From positions 52,303,507 to 52,367,506 of the forward strand of contig NC_135505.1 in assembly GCF_052857255.1 (NCBI RefSeq): a stretch of 64,000 bases of DNA, read 5' to 3'. The stretch is from Amblyomma americanum (lineage: Eukaryota > Arthropoda > Arachnida > Ixodida > Ixodidae). Position 1 is the stretch's first letter. Every line of letters starts with the position of its first letter. This document shows, piece by piece, positions 28,620 through 39,835 of this stretch. The notes beneath the pieces are model-generated. The model was not told the origin of the DNA. It saw only the letters and a program-made list of their open reading frames with translations, and did no database searches. A program made the translations under genes and the position numbers.

Positions 28620-28805
28620 TGAGAAAATGAATGAGGTAGCAAGGCAAGGCGCCAGGCAGGCAGACAAAGAGCCAGACAGCCAGGCAGGCAGGCAAACAGC
28701 TAGGCAGGGAGGCAAAGAGCCAGGCAGGCAGGCAGCCACGCAGCCAGCCAGCCATCCAGGTAGCCAGGCACGCAAGCAGGCAAGCAGGTATGCAGGCAGG
28801 AGAAA
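28620..28805. repeat. degenerate (CAGG)n minisatellite
   Basis: About 185 bp dominated by CAGGCAGG, with CAGC and AAAGAGC interruptions, immediately 5' of PLE copy C. Open frames on both strands here (Trp/Leu/Pro/Cys-rich on minus, Gln/Ala/Arg-rich on plus) are produced by the repeat. Confidence 0.9.
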
Positions 28806-28865
28806 ATATTTATTTTAACAAATGATTTTGGAGCATGCGGCCCCTGGGTTCCCGAACAACCCCAC

Positions 28866-30675
28866 TGCCCTCAAATGATTGTTTCGAACGTCCACAGCAC
28901 TGGTGTCCCGGCGTGTGGCGATGGTCTGCCTGGCCGCGTCCTTCGACCGCAGCAGGGTGTGCCAGTCCTCCAAAGTCTTTAGATGTCCATGCCCCGCGTA
29001 GGAGCATCCACCGGGCAAACCAGGACAGGCGGACCTCTGTAATAACGCAAACATTGCGCGTGCAGGTGATCTGCTTCGGATCACCGCTTACCTAAAATGT
29101 CCGCTTCAAATCAGTTCTCAAATGATCAGCTTTATAGACAGTGATGATTGTAGGCCTCATTAAAGCAAATTTGGTATATTGAAAAGCTGACGTCGGAAAA
29201 ACGAAAACAAGCGTAGACTGACAAAGACGAGCGCTTCTCCAGTAAAAAAACGCAGTGGTCTACACTAGATGGATTCAGTTTTCCACTTCAGGCATAAGTC
29301 TCAACAGTCAACAGGCAGCAAGTATACCCCCCTAGGCCATCACAACATTGCTTGATTATTCAGCCGGCCATTCCAAAGTCATAAAGACCGAGACATTCAC
29401 TTCCTGTCTGAAGCCGGCCGTCGCCAAGTCCTTCCCCCATGCAATCAATGAAAGTGTTACATCCCAGTTGAAGAATGTAAAAGGAAGAGGGTACCCTCAG
29501 AATATAATCGCAGAAGCTAGTGGAAGGTTGGTAAGGTGGATCAACGCATTGTCGCGAATAAAACCCCTGGAAACAGAGCGTCGAAGTGTTGCCTTCATGC
29601 CATACGCGCACAGATTTGCACATGGACTTAAAATGTAGCTGCGCGTTAAAGCATTCGGATTGCGTTTTTTGCCGCTCTATAGTCGGAAACAATCTGTTCT
29701 CAGGTGCACAGCGGGATGGAAGAAGGAGGCGAAAGGACGGCATGACAGAGAAAAAATGCTGCAGCATTAAACACCAAGCGTCGTTCGTTAAGTGTGCCAG
29801 GGGGAGGGGGTTATATTGAAATTGCCGTTATCTCGCGAAGGGTATACACTGTCAAAACCGGACGTTGCGAAACTTGAGGAGAACACCGAAGATTACTCGG
29901 GGGAGATTACTCGGGGTGGGGCATTACAGGGGATGTTCAGTATAATATTGTTTTCTTCTGGATTGTTTTTCGTTTATTCGAGCATATGTATAGAAGAAAC
30001 CTTCAGTCGTGAGTATTGCTCGAGGTCTTTGTTTACTCTTGTTCTCGTTTTCCACGCCAACTTCTTCACTATGCTTATCAACCAACTAGCCGAAATATCT
30101 CCTCTCCTGGTCTTTTTCGGAATACTTATACCTGTTTAGCAAGCGTGTTCAAACTCATATCCTTTTCTCGTCTTCAGCACCTATTCAACAGATTGAAGGT
30201 GGTGCGAATACGTGAGGACGTTTTACAGTGGTGTTCAAAAAAGTGAACGGATACAACTGCATTAAAACAGGCGTAATCATTTTTACCACGTAATAGGACC
30301 GGAAATAGTACGATTGATCCACACAAGCACACTCTGGTGCTAACAGGTAGCTCTAAACTGCCTCTGTGCTTAATATACAAGGGAGTATAGCTAACCAAGG
30401 CAGTACAGCTATACTGGCGATATCACAGGCGATAACACTGAGGATACAGGGGATATAACTAACACAAGACTAAGTATATTGCAAATGCGGAAGGAAGTAA
30501 GATTCAGGTAGTTCATGTGAATGAGTGGCGCACTAACGGTACTATCAGTACAGATGTTGGACACCTCAATTGAAAATAGTGGTGCAGCCTGCGAGTCCTT
30601 TTCAGTAAGCGCACGATGCTGGTTTCATAGCAAGTTCAGAGAGCTGCCATCTTGAGGGGCACGATAATATTTTTT
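28866..30675 (+). mobile_element. Penelope-like element copy C
   Basis: Direct repeat of copy B from CTCAAATGATTGTTTC at 28,866. It holds the leader, the connector and GIY-YIG remnant, then a tail that inversely matches copy A almost base for base. Compared with copy A it lacks about 270 bp after GATTACTCGGGGG (29,890-29,925). The tail ends at about 30,675, where the SINE composite begins. Confidence 0.72.
29360..29900 (+). pseudogene. PLE polyprotein fragment, connector plus GIY-YIG remnant (copy C)
   Basis: The frame from about 29,370 reads SCLKPAVAKSFPHAINESVT, then ends MPYAHRFAHGLKM at 29,638. This is the PLE segment between RT and nuclease. A shifted frame then gives FVKCARGRG, and the nuclease core is scrambled to VILKLPLSREGYTLSKPDV. 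The RT domain is absent. Not functional. Confidence 0.68.
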
Positions 30676-30804
30676 GATTAAGGAAGCCAACAGTCACCGA
30701 AATCAAGGTGCATAGGGGAATGTTTCTTTTTTTTTAATATCCAGTGCCAATCAATTAGTTTTTTTACAGAAAATTACTGATAAAGCAACAGAAAAAACAA
30801 CCTT

Positions 30805-30875
30805 GCCGCCGGTGGGATCCGAACCCACGACCTCCGAATATCGCGTCCGGTGCTCTTAAACACTGAGCTACGGCT
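30805..30875 (-). pseudogene. tRNA-like SINE head (inverted copy)
   Basis: Minus strand has the A box TAGCTCAGTG and B box GGTTCGGATCC with a good T stem (GTGGG/CCCAC), but the 5' acceptor strand is shortened to AGCCG. It is the inverted mate of the plus-strand heads downstream. Confidence 0.75.
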
Positions 30876-31158
30876 GTTGGCTTCCTAATATGTTTGTCAA
30901 ACGAGCTCCTCACTTCATTTGCCTTGTCTGCTAATAGCTTAACGGGGGTCTCGGTTCTGGCAGTCTTGATGCCTTAGGTAGCATAAGAGGGCTCTCGCAC
31001 AGTTTCCGCCCTCGCCGTTAGATGACGTTCTACGTCACACTTGCGGTATTACAGGACGTGCTACGTCCAGCGCTATGGACGAGGGTGGCGCTGGTGAACA
31101 CTCTCAAGGTTCGCTTACACGCAAAACATTAATACCCACGAAAGCAACAGATTGGACA

Positions 31159-31235
31159 GCCGTCGCCGTAGCTCAGTTGGTAAGAGCACCGGACGCGATA
31201 TTCGGAGGTCGTGGGTTCGGATCCCACCGACGGCA
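31159..31235 (+). pseudogene. tRNA-like SINE head, best preserved copy
   Basis: GCCGTCG pairs perfectly with CGACGGC; the D stem GCTC/GAGC, the anticodon stem CCGGA/TTCGG and the T stem GTGGG/CCCAC all form. A box TAGCTCAGTTGG is perfect; B box GGTTCGGATCC has one change. It is unlikely to be a working tRNA: three extra bases lie between the acceptor and D stems, and the anticodon loop CGCGATA has G at the position that is normally U33. Its A and B boxes would serve as an internal RNA polymerase III promoter. Confidence 0.8.
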
Positions 31236-31629
31236 TGGTTGTTTTTTCTGTTGCTTTATCAGTAATTTTCTGCAAAAAACTAATTGATTGGCACTAGATA
31301 TTAAAAAAAAGAAACATTCCCCTATGCACCTTGATTTCGGTGACTGTTGGCTTCCTAAATATGTTTGTCAAACGAGCCCCTCACTTCATTTGCCTTGTCT
31401 GCAAATAGCTTAACGGGGGTCTCGGTTCTGGCAGTCTTGATGCCTTAGATAGCATAAGAGGGCTCTCGCACAGTTTCCGCCCGCGCCGTTAGATGACGTT
31501 CTACGTCACACTTGCGGTATTACAGGACGTGCTACGTCCACCGCTATGGACGAGGGTGGCGCTGGTGAACACTCTCAAGGTTCGCTTACACGCAAAACAT
31601 AAATACCCACGAAAGCAACAGATTGGACA

Positions 31630-31705
31630 GCCGTCGCCGTAGCTCAGTTGGTAAGAGCACCGGACGCGATATTCGGAGGTCGTGGGTTCGGATCCCAATG
31701 ACGGC
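31630..31705 (+). pseudogene. tRNA-like SINE head
   Basis: Same head as at 31,159, with the 3' acceptor strand mutated to TGACGGC and the T stem altered at CCCAATG. A and B boxes retained. Confidence 0.78.
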
Positions 31706-31930
31706 ATGGTTGCTTTTTCTGTTGCTTTATCAGTAATTTTCTGTAAAAAAAAGCATAAGAGGGCTCTCGCACAGTTTCCGCCCTCGCCGTTAGATGACGT
31801 TCTACGTCACACTTGCGGTATTACAGGACGTGCTACGTCCAGCGCTATGGACGAGGGTGGCGCTGGTGAACACTCTCAAGGTTCGCTTACACGCAAAACA
31901 TTAATACCCACGAAAGCAACAGATTGGACA

Positions 31931-32006
31931 GCCGTCGCCGTAGCTCAGTTGGTAAGAGCACCGGACGCGATATTCGGAGGTCGTGGGTTCGGATCCCACC
32001 GAAGGC
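31931..32006 (+). pseudogene. tRNA-like SINE head
   Basis: Same head; the 3' acceptor strand reads CGAAGGC, giving one mismatch. A and B boxes retained. Confidence 0.78.
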
Positions 32007-32403
32007 ATGGTTGTTTTTTCTGTTGCTTTTTCAGTAATTTTCTGTAAAAAAAACTAATTGATTGGCACTAGATATTAAAAAAAAGAAACATTCCCCTATG
32101 CACCTTGATTTCGGTGACTGTTGGCTTCCTAAATATGTTTGTCAAACGAGCCCCTCACTTCATTTGCCTTGTCTGCTAATAGCTTAACGGGGGTCTCGGT
32201 TCTGGCAGTCTTGATGCCTTAGGTAGCATAAGAGGGCTCTCGCACAGTTTCCGCCCTCGCCGTTAGATGACGTTCTACGTCACACTTGCGGTTTTACAGG
32301 ACGTGCTACGTCCACCGCTATGGACGAGGGTGGCGCTGGTGAACACTGTCAAGGTTCGCTTACACGCAAAACATAAATACCCACGAAAGCAACAGATTGG
32401 ACA

Positions 32404-32479
32404 GCCGTCGCCGTAGCTCAGTTGGTAAGAGCACCGGACGTGATATTCGGAGGTCGTGGGTTCGGATCCCAATGACGGC
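32404..32479 (+). pseudogene. tRNA-like SINE head
   Basis: Same head with CGTGATA in the anticodon loop and the TGACGGC 3' strand shared with the copy at 31,630. This pairs units 2 and 4 as one subtype and units 1 and 3 as the other. Confidence 0.78.
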
Positions 32480-32647
32480 ATGGTTGCTTTTTCTGTTGCT
32501 TTATCAGTAATTTTCTGTAAAAAAACGAATTGATTGGCACTGATATTAAAAAAAAAGAAACATTCCCCTATGCACCTTGATTTCGGTGACTGTTGGCTTC
32601 CTTAATATGTTTGTCAAACGAGCCCCTCACTTCATTTGCCTTGTCTG

Positions 32648-32648
<1 letters not shown>

Positions 32649-32730
<82 letters not shown>
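32649..32730. repeat. (TA)n microsatellite
   Basis: About 40 TA dinucleotides interrupt the fifth SINE unit just after CTTGTCTGC, at the same unit position where other copies read TAATAGCTTAACGG. Confidence 0.95.
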
Positions 32731-32733
<3 letters not shown>

Positions 32734-33196
32734 GTATTATAAGGTGCATCTGTCCTTTCTCGTCCGTGATGCTACTGCGCTCTAGTCCTCAGTATGATGT
32801 ACCATTTAGCCAGCCACAGCGTATAAAGGGCACTTGAGGGCAGATTCGAAGTTTGCTATACTGCATGCTATTTGGCCAGTTGGACAGGTGACGACGACTG
32901 AAGCAAAACAGGCTGATTTCCCTGAATTGTACGTCTGCCGCTCTTATTTTAAAATCTCCATTTAGCAAGCTTAAAAGCTCCGCCCAGGCTCTGCACGTTA
33001 CATCCTATGTCTTTTAAATGATGTTTAGCCGCGTTTTCTCCGGCATAAGACCACCGAGCTCATTCGGGATTGCGCTATTTTATTTCGTATTCTGACTTCC
33101 TTTAACTGCACTAAAATTCTGCTTTTGCAAAGATATTAAGTTATTAACGCGACTCCCGTTAAGCAGCCGTTCATGGGTTCCCCGTCGCAGAAGGTA
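32731..33196. other. unassigned intergenic sequence
   Basis: No coding frame, RNA gene or recognisable repeat seen. Confidence 0.5.
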
Positions 33197-33200
33197 GGTC

Positions 33201-33222
33201 GGGGTAAACTGAGACATTGGGC
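33201..33222 (+). repeat. candidate left terminal inverted repeat of the pogo-like element
   Basis: GGTAAACTGAGACATT at 33,203-33,218 is close to the reverse complement of 47,834-47,849 (GGCAAAACGAGACATT). The two sites bracket the pogo-like transposase. Tentative because the match is short and imperfect. Confidence 0.35.
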
Positions 33223-33688
33223 AAAATTAGACATGTCTCATCTAGCCACATCTTGCGTAAATTTTTTAAAAATTAAGTAGGTTTCTTAAACCAACATTAG
33301 GTGCTGCTGAGTGTCCACTAAACGCGTGTTAAAAATGGCATTAGACTTGTTTTGTCCACTTCCAAAAACATTCTGTATCGACTTTCATGGAGGTGGCTGT
33401 TCCGCCAAAAAGGTGCAAATTCTGAAGCCCCGTTTTTTTGCACCTGTGCAGGAGCGTAGCCGTGAACTATTGCAACAAGGTACGTATTTGTGTTTTTACT
33501 GAATCTTCTTGGCTAGCTGTGGAAGCAATTACAGTTCCCTATGTGGTATTCTTTATGACTATGAAATTGATTCTGTAGAAACCTATGGAATGAGCAAAAC
33601 TCGACAGTTCGTCGATCGGGTTAAGAATTACAGTCTCTCCTCGCGCTAAGTGCATTCTTAGCTCTGGTTTTTTCGGTCGTTTTCTATA

Positions 33689-34303
33689 ATGGCCCGCACA
33701 TTTAAAAAAAACACGACGAGGGCGGCGTGCAGCGACGCCAATATGAAGAAGGCTCTGGAAAGCGTGTGCCAGCGAAAACATTCTATTCGAGCTGCAGAGA
33801 AAGCCTTCTCTGTGCATAAGGATGCCCTTCAAAACGAGCAAAATGACTGAAAACGCATGGTCCATACGTGATTTGCAAGAAGCAGCTTGGATAAAACAGA
33901 CGAATTTATTCCTCGAAGCAAGAATAAATTCTTGCAGGGCAGATTTTGTGTGTGGAGAAATGCCTGTTTGGATTGACATGCAGGGATGTTGGGGAACTCT
34001 TTTATGACTTCTGTGAAGCAAACAAAATGTCTCATCCATTTAACACAGACCGCAAGATGGCAGCAAAAGATTTCCTCACCTCCTCCTTTGGCCGTAATCA
34101 TGCGGAGTTATCGATTCGAAAACCGGAAAGACTTTCAATGCTCAGTGTCCAGGCACATTCAAGGTCTCCAGTGAGGGAGTAATTTTACCATTTGGAAATA
34201 ATTTTTTCCAAAGAACAGCGCAGGCCATCTAAAATTTTCAATGCGGACGAGACTGGGGTTAAAAATGCGCACAGACCGTCAAAGATAATCCCAACTAAAG
34301 GTG
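33689..34303 (+). pseudogene. pogo/Tigger-type (DDE_1) transposase, N-terminal half
   Basis: An ATG at 33,689 opens a 53-codon Psq-type helix-turn-helix: MARTFKKNTTRAA, then MKKALESVCQRK and HSIRAAEKAFSVHKDAL, ending at a TGA at 33,848. Other frames continue the protein: LFYDFCEANKMSHPFNTDRK and ELSIRKPERLSML (CENP-B-type HTH), then KIFNADETGVKNAHRPSKI (34,235-34,290), where the D of NADETG is the first catalytic aspartate. Family knowledge: these enzymes bind terminal repeats through both HTH domains and cut with a DDD catalytic core. The frame is broken at least twice. At 34,294-34,303 the gene stops at an inserted LINE and resumes at 46,154. Confidence 0.82.
34294..34303. repeat. left target-site duplication of the inserted LINE
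   Basis: ACTAAAGGTG, matched by ACTCAAGGTG at 46,154-46,163 (9 of 10). It lies inside the transposase code at PTKG and marks where the minus-strand LINE entered. Confidence 0.65.
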
Positions 34304-34599
34304 TTGAATTGTTTTGGGTTTTGTAGCGCATAAGCAAATCAGGCTATCATGCGCCAAAGTCATGGTATAATTTCAAACATTGGGTGTCCTCAGCGGCAGC
34401 CCTTTTCCGGACAAGGACTCCAAGGAGCCATACAAATCAGATGTAGACATCAGCCTTCTTCTCAGGCCTGACAAAATGGATGAGGTGCAACACAAAATGC
34501 GTCAACTCACATGGTAAGAGTTTTTAGAAATAATGCGTCTGTAATATTACATCTTGTTTAACATCACCGCTTCTTTCCGAAAACTAGAAAAAGATAAAG

Positions 34600-37030
34600 T
34601 AACTACAAGTAGTTTACCTCCTAAATTATATTTTCTTGGAAGAGAATGCGTTTATTGTAAAATAGTGTAAAATATTTTTTCTTTAGCCGTTCGAGTTCTG
34701 TGCACGAGAATAAGATGTGATTTACTGCGAGCTCATCTCCACATTTCTCACACAAAGGTTTGTTTTCTTTTGTCAGTAAAAAGTTATGTGTTAGGTATCA
34801 GTGCCCGACGCGCAGGCGGCAAAAAATAACCTCCATCAAACGTTCCTGATTGCTGCATGATCTCCATTCTCTCAGAATAGGTTTTACTAAATGCAGTTTT
34901 TTAATTTCTTCTCTCTTCCATGTAAACTGTCATTTCTCTTTCAGTGTATTTTTTACTAACATTATTTGATCTGCCTAGAGTATAATTACAGTCCTAACTT
35001 TCCTTAAGGCCAGCTAGCTTGAGCAGCGCACACGTCATCTCTCTCGTTTTTGCTGGTTCCAAGATAACTTGATATCCAACAGAGCCTAATCACATCTCCT
35101 TCACTTTCAGCAGTTGTGTTATATATTACATAACCTTTAAAGGTACTCTCAAATTTCTGGCATTCAGTGCTGTGACTACACTCAGCCAGTCGGTGTAGAT
35201 AATGCTTGTTTGAATGTTCTTTTTGACTTTTTTTGATGCAGCCATAGAAACGGCATAACATTCGGCTGAGAAAATTGACGCGCAATGAGGCAAGCTGACT
35301 ACTTTTCCCATTTATCTTCCAACGTCCATTTATCTTACAGCACCTCCCACGTAAAGTGCTGTTTAAGAACCGTGTCTATAAAATGATGTTTATTCTTAGC
35401 ACTTTTCGTGTAGCGCCAAACATTCGTGTAATATTTGCTCGCGTGGAGTGTGCTTTTTATGAAATTGTATCAGTGTGTAGTCTTCTACAGCGGCAAAGGT
35501 GTACCAAGGTGACAGTGGTTCGGCTCTCTGGGCAGCATCAAGTCGTGTGTTCAGAATACTTAATTCCAGGCAAATTCCTTCAAAACGGAGGATAAGGGGA
35601 ATCGTTGCATTGGGTTTGTTAGAAAAAAGCTGCTTAGATGGGCACTTCGTAACTATGGCATGCATGGCTCTTCTATCTGCTAGGGCTGGTTCGTTACAAT
35701 CTACATACAGACTGTTCATGGCTTATGTCCTGTATGCCCCGCTTGCAAGGCGCAGACCATAGTTATGTACTGGATCTAATGGCTTCAGGTAGGACGGTCG
35801 AGTTGCATTGTACACTGTGCACCCATAATCTAAACAAGAGCGAACTATGGTGGAGTAGATGTGTAAAAGGCCGGTCCTATCAGACCCCCGGCGTTTACGA
35901 GACAGCATCTTTAAGATATTTACTGACCGAAAGGCTTTTTTTCAGCTTCTTTATGTTCGGCAAGAAGGTCAGTTTTTTGTCGAAATTTATGCTTGTGTAT
36001 TTGTCCTCACTCTTTACCGGTAAGCCGGTTTCGTTCAAGTGTCGTCTAGAATCTATCTGTAGGCGACGTTTGAGTGAGAAAAGAAGGACCAGTCTTTTCT
36101 CCGTTGAGAACCAGAACCTATTTCGGTCAGCCCATGTCGCAAGTTTATTTATTGTTAACTGCACTTGTCTTTCTCATGTTGATATTTTTGAGGGCGTGCA
36201 AGGTATTTGAAGATTGTCGACATAGACTGAATACATTATGGACCTTGGAAATACTTTAATATTAGAATTCATTTTAACAGCAAAGAGAATCGTGCTTAAA
36301 ATACTTCTGTGAGGTACTCCGTTTCCCTGAGTGAAAATTCTCAAGATGGTTCAATAGAGGCGTACAAGGAATGAATGATTTGAGAGGAAGTCTTTTAGGC
36401 AGTTCAACATCCTACCATGAATGCCAAGTTCAGCCAAGTCGTGAAGATTCCATTATCTGCAGTTGTATTATATGCTTTCTCTAAATAAATAAAAACATCA
36501 AAACAGTGTTGTTTGTGTAAAAAGCTAGACGGACAATATTTTCAAGACGAACCAGGTTGTCTGTTGTGGAGCTTGCCTTATTGAGACAGCACTGATGGAC
36601 ATTGATAAGCTTGCAGATTTCAAGTACGAAAGTAAATCTACGGTTCGCGATGCTTTAAAAGGATTTTGCAATGGAGGTGGTGAGGGCTTTATTCTCATAA
36701 CTCTTTAGAGAGGTTGATGGTTTTTCGTGTTTAAAAAATGGAGCAATGAGGGTCTTCTTCCAGGCTTCGGGTAGTTTACCTGATACCCAAACCTTATTAA
36801 AGAAAACTTAAAAGTGCCTCTACGGTACGTTCAGAGAGGTGGGACAGCATTTGATAGGGGATTCCGCCAGGGCCGAGCGCAGTCTGTTTAACAGCGGGGA
36901 AGACTGTGCTTATTTCTTGGACTGTAATAAAATTTTATATGGTTCATTCGTATATCCACTTGTAGGGAGTCTGTTTCTCGGCTGCCTTTCTGTACTTAAG
37001 AAATGATTCTATATAACGTGATGAGCTGGA
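34600..37030 (-). pseudogene. LINE-1 ORF2: reverse transcriptase, RNase H and C-terminal CCHC
   Basis: Minus-strand pieces in order: QTALGPGGIPYQMLSHLS (RT, about 36,890), SLYVDNLQI at the catalytic YxDD site (about 36,215), QLTINKLATWADRNRFWFST and VKSEDKYTSINFDKKLTFLP (RT end and thumb, 36,164-35,990), IYSTIVRSCLDYGC (35,860), the RNase H segments FSAECYAVSMAASKK and SIIYTDWLSVVTALNARNL (35,270-35,150) and VIRLCWISSYLG (35,090), then CEKCGDELAVNHILFSC (about 34,730), the C-terminal zinc motif of Jockey/I-type ORF2. The YVDD core reads YVDN and there are several frameshifts and stops, so it is dead. Confidence 0.8.
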
Positions 37031-37099
37031 AACTGCCGGAAAAATATTAACCTAAAATGTCTGCTTGCTATTCGATATTTTTCTGTACACCAGGCGCTT

Positions 37100-38050
37100 T
37101 TAGAAGGGCAAAAATTGCTGTTAGGTGGCTAGTAGGTAAAATCATAATCCCAGAAGGACCAGCGCAAAAAAAAAACAACAGACAAGAAACAAGGAGGACG
37201 ACACGAATAGAAGCGCTCAACATTAAGCTTTATTTCAGAAAAAGTTTTACAACGTATTTAAACAGTTTTCGGTCAGAGGCAATGGCGCACAAACAGAGCA
37301 AGACAATTTTTTACAAGACAATGACTCAGGATCTAGATGAAGTGACGGTGGCAGCAAGCAAGGAGCAACCAACACAGCTCTTTACTATAATGTATCAAGG
37401 AAAGAAATAAATAAAGGAAAGTGAAACTGAATAGCCAACAAGGAACACGCCATAAACAAGCGGCGATAAAAACTTGCTCTTGAGAGCTAAAAAGATAAAA
37501 GGTACAAAAAGTATAACAAGTTAAAAGGCCAAGGAGAAACACGGCAAAAGGGGAAGTGCGAATTGTCGAGTATTTACTCTTCAGCGTTCGTAGCTTCTCC
37601 TATATTTCTTTTAATGTGGTTTAAATATTTATGGGCGTCACGTAACTTTAGCCACGAAGTCTTTTCGGCCCTACGGCGGATATATCGTCCTTGTGTCCAT
37701 GCCTTTTTAAAGTTTATGAGATTTTTTTACATGTGGTACCTCCGAAAGATCCCCCACCCCCAAATGCTTTATTCTGTTTCTTTTTGCTACCGTAAATTCT
37801 TGTGTACACAAGGTTTCCCGGATTTGTTTCACCACTCCAGAAGATTTATGTATAGCCAGGCGCTCAGCAGAATGATGCAGTTTGTGACAATTTCATTAAC
37901 ACACAAGTTACATGGGGACTTGCAACGGCCGCTAACGCAAACGGCAGTTGAACGTCGTAACAGCCGTGGGAACGGAACGGTGGTGGCAGCGATCACACGG
38001 AACATTCCATGTTCGGCCAATTCCATTCTGTTTCGACGATTTACCGCGTG
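37100..38050. other. AT-rich insert within LINE-1, unassigned
   Basis: Breaks the LINE-1 colinearity. The left part (37,137-37,250), read on the minus strand, has GCTTAATGTTGAGCGCTTCT and a T-run before GCGCTGGTCCTTCTGGG, which resembles a retroelement 3' tail. Open frames on either strand lack recognisable motifs. A PLE tail is one possibility, not shown. Confidence 0.35.
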
Positions 38051-38416
38051 ACTCTAACTTCTTACCTCGCCAACTCGAAAAAAGTTTTGTTTCTCATATT
38101 ATTTTCCGCGCTACATTCTCTACGGTTTTTTTAACTATTTGCAAGTGTTGTTTGCAAAACCAGCAGAGAAGCTCATTTAGGAGAGACAATCCGATCCATG
38201 GCGTGGAAAATGGCTGCGTTTGTTGTAGTACAGTGGCTAGATTTGGTTTCAATGTGATGAAGCGTCCCATTTCACGTTCCATCGGTTGTACTAACAGAAG
38301 CACCACTGTGCATTTCCTTTTTTCTTTCCTACCGCTAGTGACCGTCTGCGCGATTCAGCCGGTGCAGTGTTGAGTGTGGTGCTACGTTGTGACACGCACC
38401 CGAGAACAGCCGTAGA

Positions 38417-39600
38417 ATGGCGCTTAGCCGGCCGCTTTATGAATGCGACCGTGATCGTCCACCCGATTCGCTTCTCCTAGTTACGCACAACGAGGCCTTG
38501 TCTGCAAAAAGGGCTGAACTGCAAGCTCTGCGCATTCAGAAAGCGTCAATCAAGAAGAAGCGGAAGGCGGCTGAGAGGCGATGTCGCAGCCTCGTTGCAC
38601 TTTCTGTTCTGATGTCTGCCAGGCAAAGGATTCTGTGGACGCTTTCCAGACCACCCTCTTGGAACGACACCACCGTGCTGACATTGTCGGATTAATTTTT
38701 CAAGGCTAACATTCGCGTACACTGTTCTACGTTGGCGTACATCGTGAGCTCGTTTTCCTCACTAACACGGTAGGATAATAACATGCGAGCTTGCATACCC
38801 TTGCAGCAGCGCGTCGCCCTCTCGCTGTACAGACTCGCCACATCGGCAGAGGAAAGAACTGTGGCGCATCTCACCGGCGTGAGTCGGCCATCCGTGAACC
38901 TGATTTTCCGAGAGTTTTCTGACGTTGTCGTCGATGTTCTCGAGCCACAAGTTGTGCGCTTTCTGTCACTGAACAATATTAGAGACCACGTGCGACAGTT
39001 CGAAACCTTCACAGGCTTTCAGCAGGGCGTTGGCGCGCTGAACGGTTGCCATATAAATCTCCCCACCCAACGAAAATGCGCAGGACTATTACTACTATAA
39101 GGGCGGGTATAGCATAATTTTGCTTACTATTGTAGACCACAACTACAAGTTCATGTATATAAGTTTAAGGTTTACAGGTTGCATTCATGATGCAGCAGTG
39201 TACATAGGCTCGGCACGACCGGACGTAGTAGGAACTGATGTCTTCACTCTACCAATCCAATATATTGACGGGTGCCAATAGGAGCGGTCCTCCTCTGTGA
39301 TCAGGCCTTTCCTTGGCAGCATCACTTGATGAAGCGTTCCTTTCATTTGAGTGCCGGCAACTAAACAGTGCGAACGTTCAATTACACATTTTCAAAAGCG
39401 AGGCGTGTCGTTGAGATTGCCTTTGGGATATTGAAGCCAAGATAAAAGGTTTTTAGGGAATTGAGATTCAAATCGAAAATCTCAACAGCATTGTGAGAGA
39501 TTGTTACATCCTTCACAATGTATGGGAGTTCACGCGTGAACAGTGCGACACACAGTAGAGTGCTGAATCAGCAGCCGGGGAGCTTCCTCAGCCTGTTCGT
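38417..39600 (+). pseudogene. PIF/Harbinger transposase (HARBI1-like)
   Basis: The ATG at 38,417 opens MALSRPLYECDRDRPPDS and a basic segment (KASIKKKRKAAERRCRSL). TAA at about 38,693 and a TAG about 75 bp later interrupt the same frame, which then continues with PLQQRVALSLYRLATSAEER and VSRPSVNLIFREFSDVVV (helix-turn-helix) and GFQQGVGALNGCHI. A frameshift near 39,080 moves to DYYYYKGGYSIILLTIVDHN and TGCIHDAAVY; later pieces read ARRVVEIAFGIL. In the family the DDE triad is D of GALDGCH, D of CHDAAVY and E of VVENAFG. Here the first D is N, the other two remain. About 390 codons, near normal length. Two stops, a frameshift and the lost Asp make it inactive. Confidence 0.88.
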
Positions 39601-39835
39601 GTGAGCAACGCAGTGAGCTCGTCATGTGAAATTGTCCACCGTGCTTTGGCCAAGCACATCTTTGCAATGAAGCCATAACTACTTCGAAAAGTTTTTTTTA
39701 GGCATGCTATTGTGAACAATAAAAATAAAGTGAAAGATTGGGCAAGTCTGTGGCAATTTTTGGAGCGCGAGTGCACACGGTGCTTTATTCGGCGCTGTCG
39801 GAGCAGTCAGGCTGATGCTGATGCCGGTCTTCAAA

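Larger units (their letters stand above)
30683..32648 (+). repeat. tandem array of a tRNA-derived SINE composite, about 471 bp per unit
   Basis: Units begin at TTGGCTTCCT (30,877; 31,347; 32,121; 32,593). Full units are 470 and 472 bp; the middle 774 bp is two truncated units fused. Each unit holds a constant body (GACGTTCTACGTCACACTTG), a tRNA-like head, then CTGTTGCTTTATCAGTAATT and a run of A/T. The array starts with an inverted half-unit (30,683-30,876) carrying the tRNA-like part on the minus strand, giving an inverted repeat of about 190 bp around 30,880. Family is tRNA-type SINE by structure; the exact family name is not assigned. Confidence 0.85.

Noticed and set aside
28540..28818. 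Trp/Leu/Cys-rich and Gln/Ala/Arg-rich proteins
   Set aside because: Both strands of the (CAGG)n minisatellite.
31159..32479. Functional tRNA genes
   Set aside because: G at the U33 position, three extra bases before the D stem, tandem SINE context and mutated acceptor pairs.
33539..34039. 166-codon minus-strand protein
   Set aside because: Antisense to the recognised pogo-like transposase; no motif.
34381..34513. Open plus frame (GSPFPDKDSKEP...) ending before GTAAGAG, resembling an exon
   Set aside because: It lies inside the antisense 3' end of LINE-1, which explains it better.
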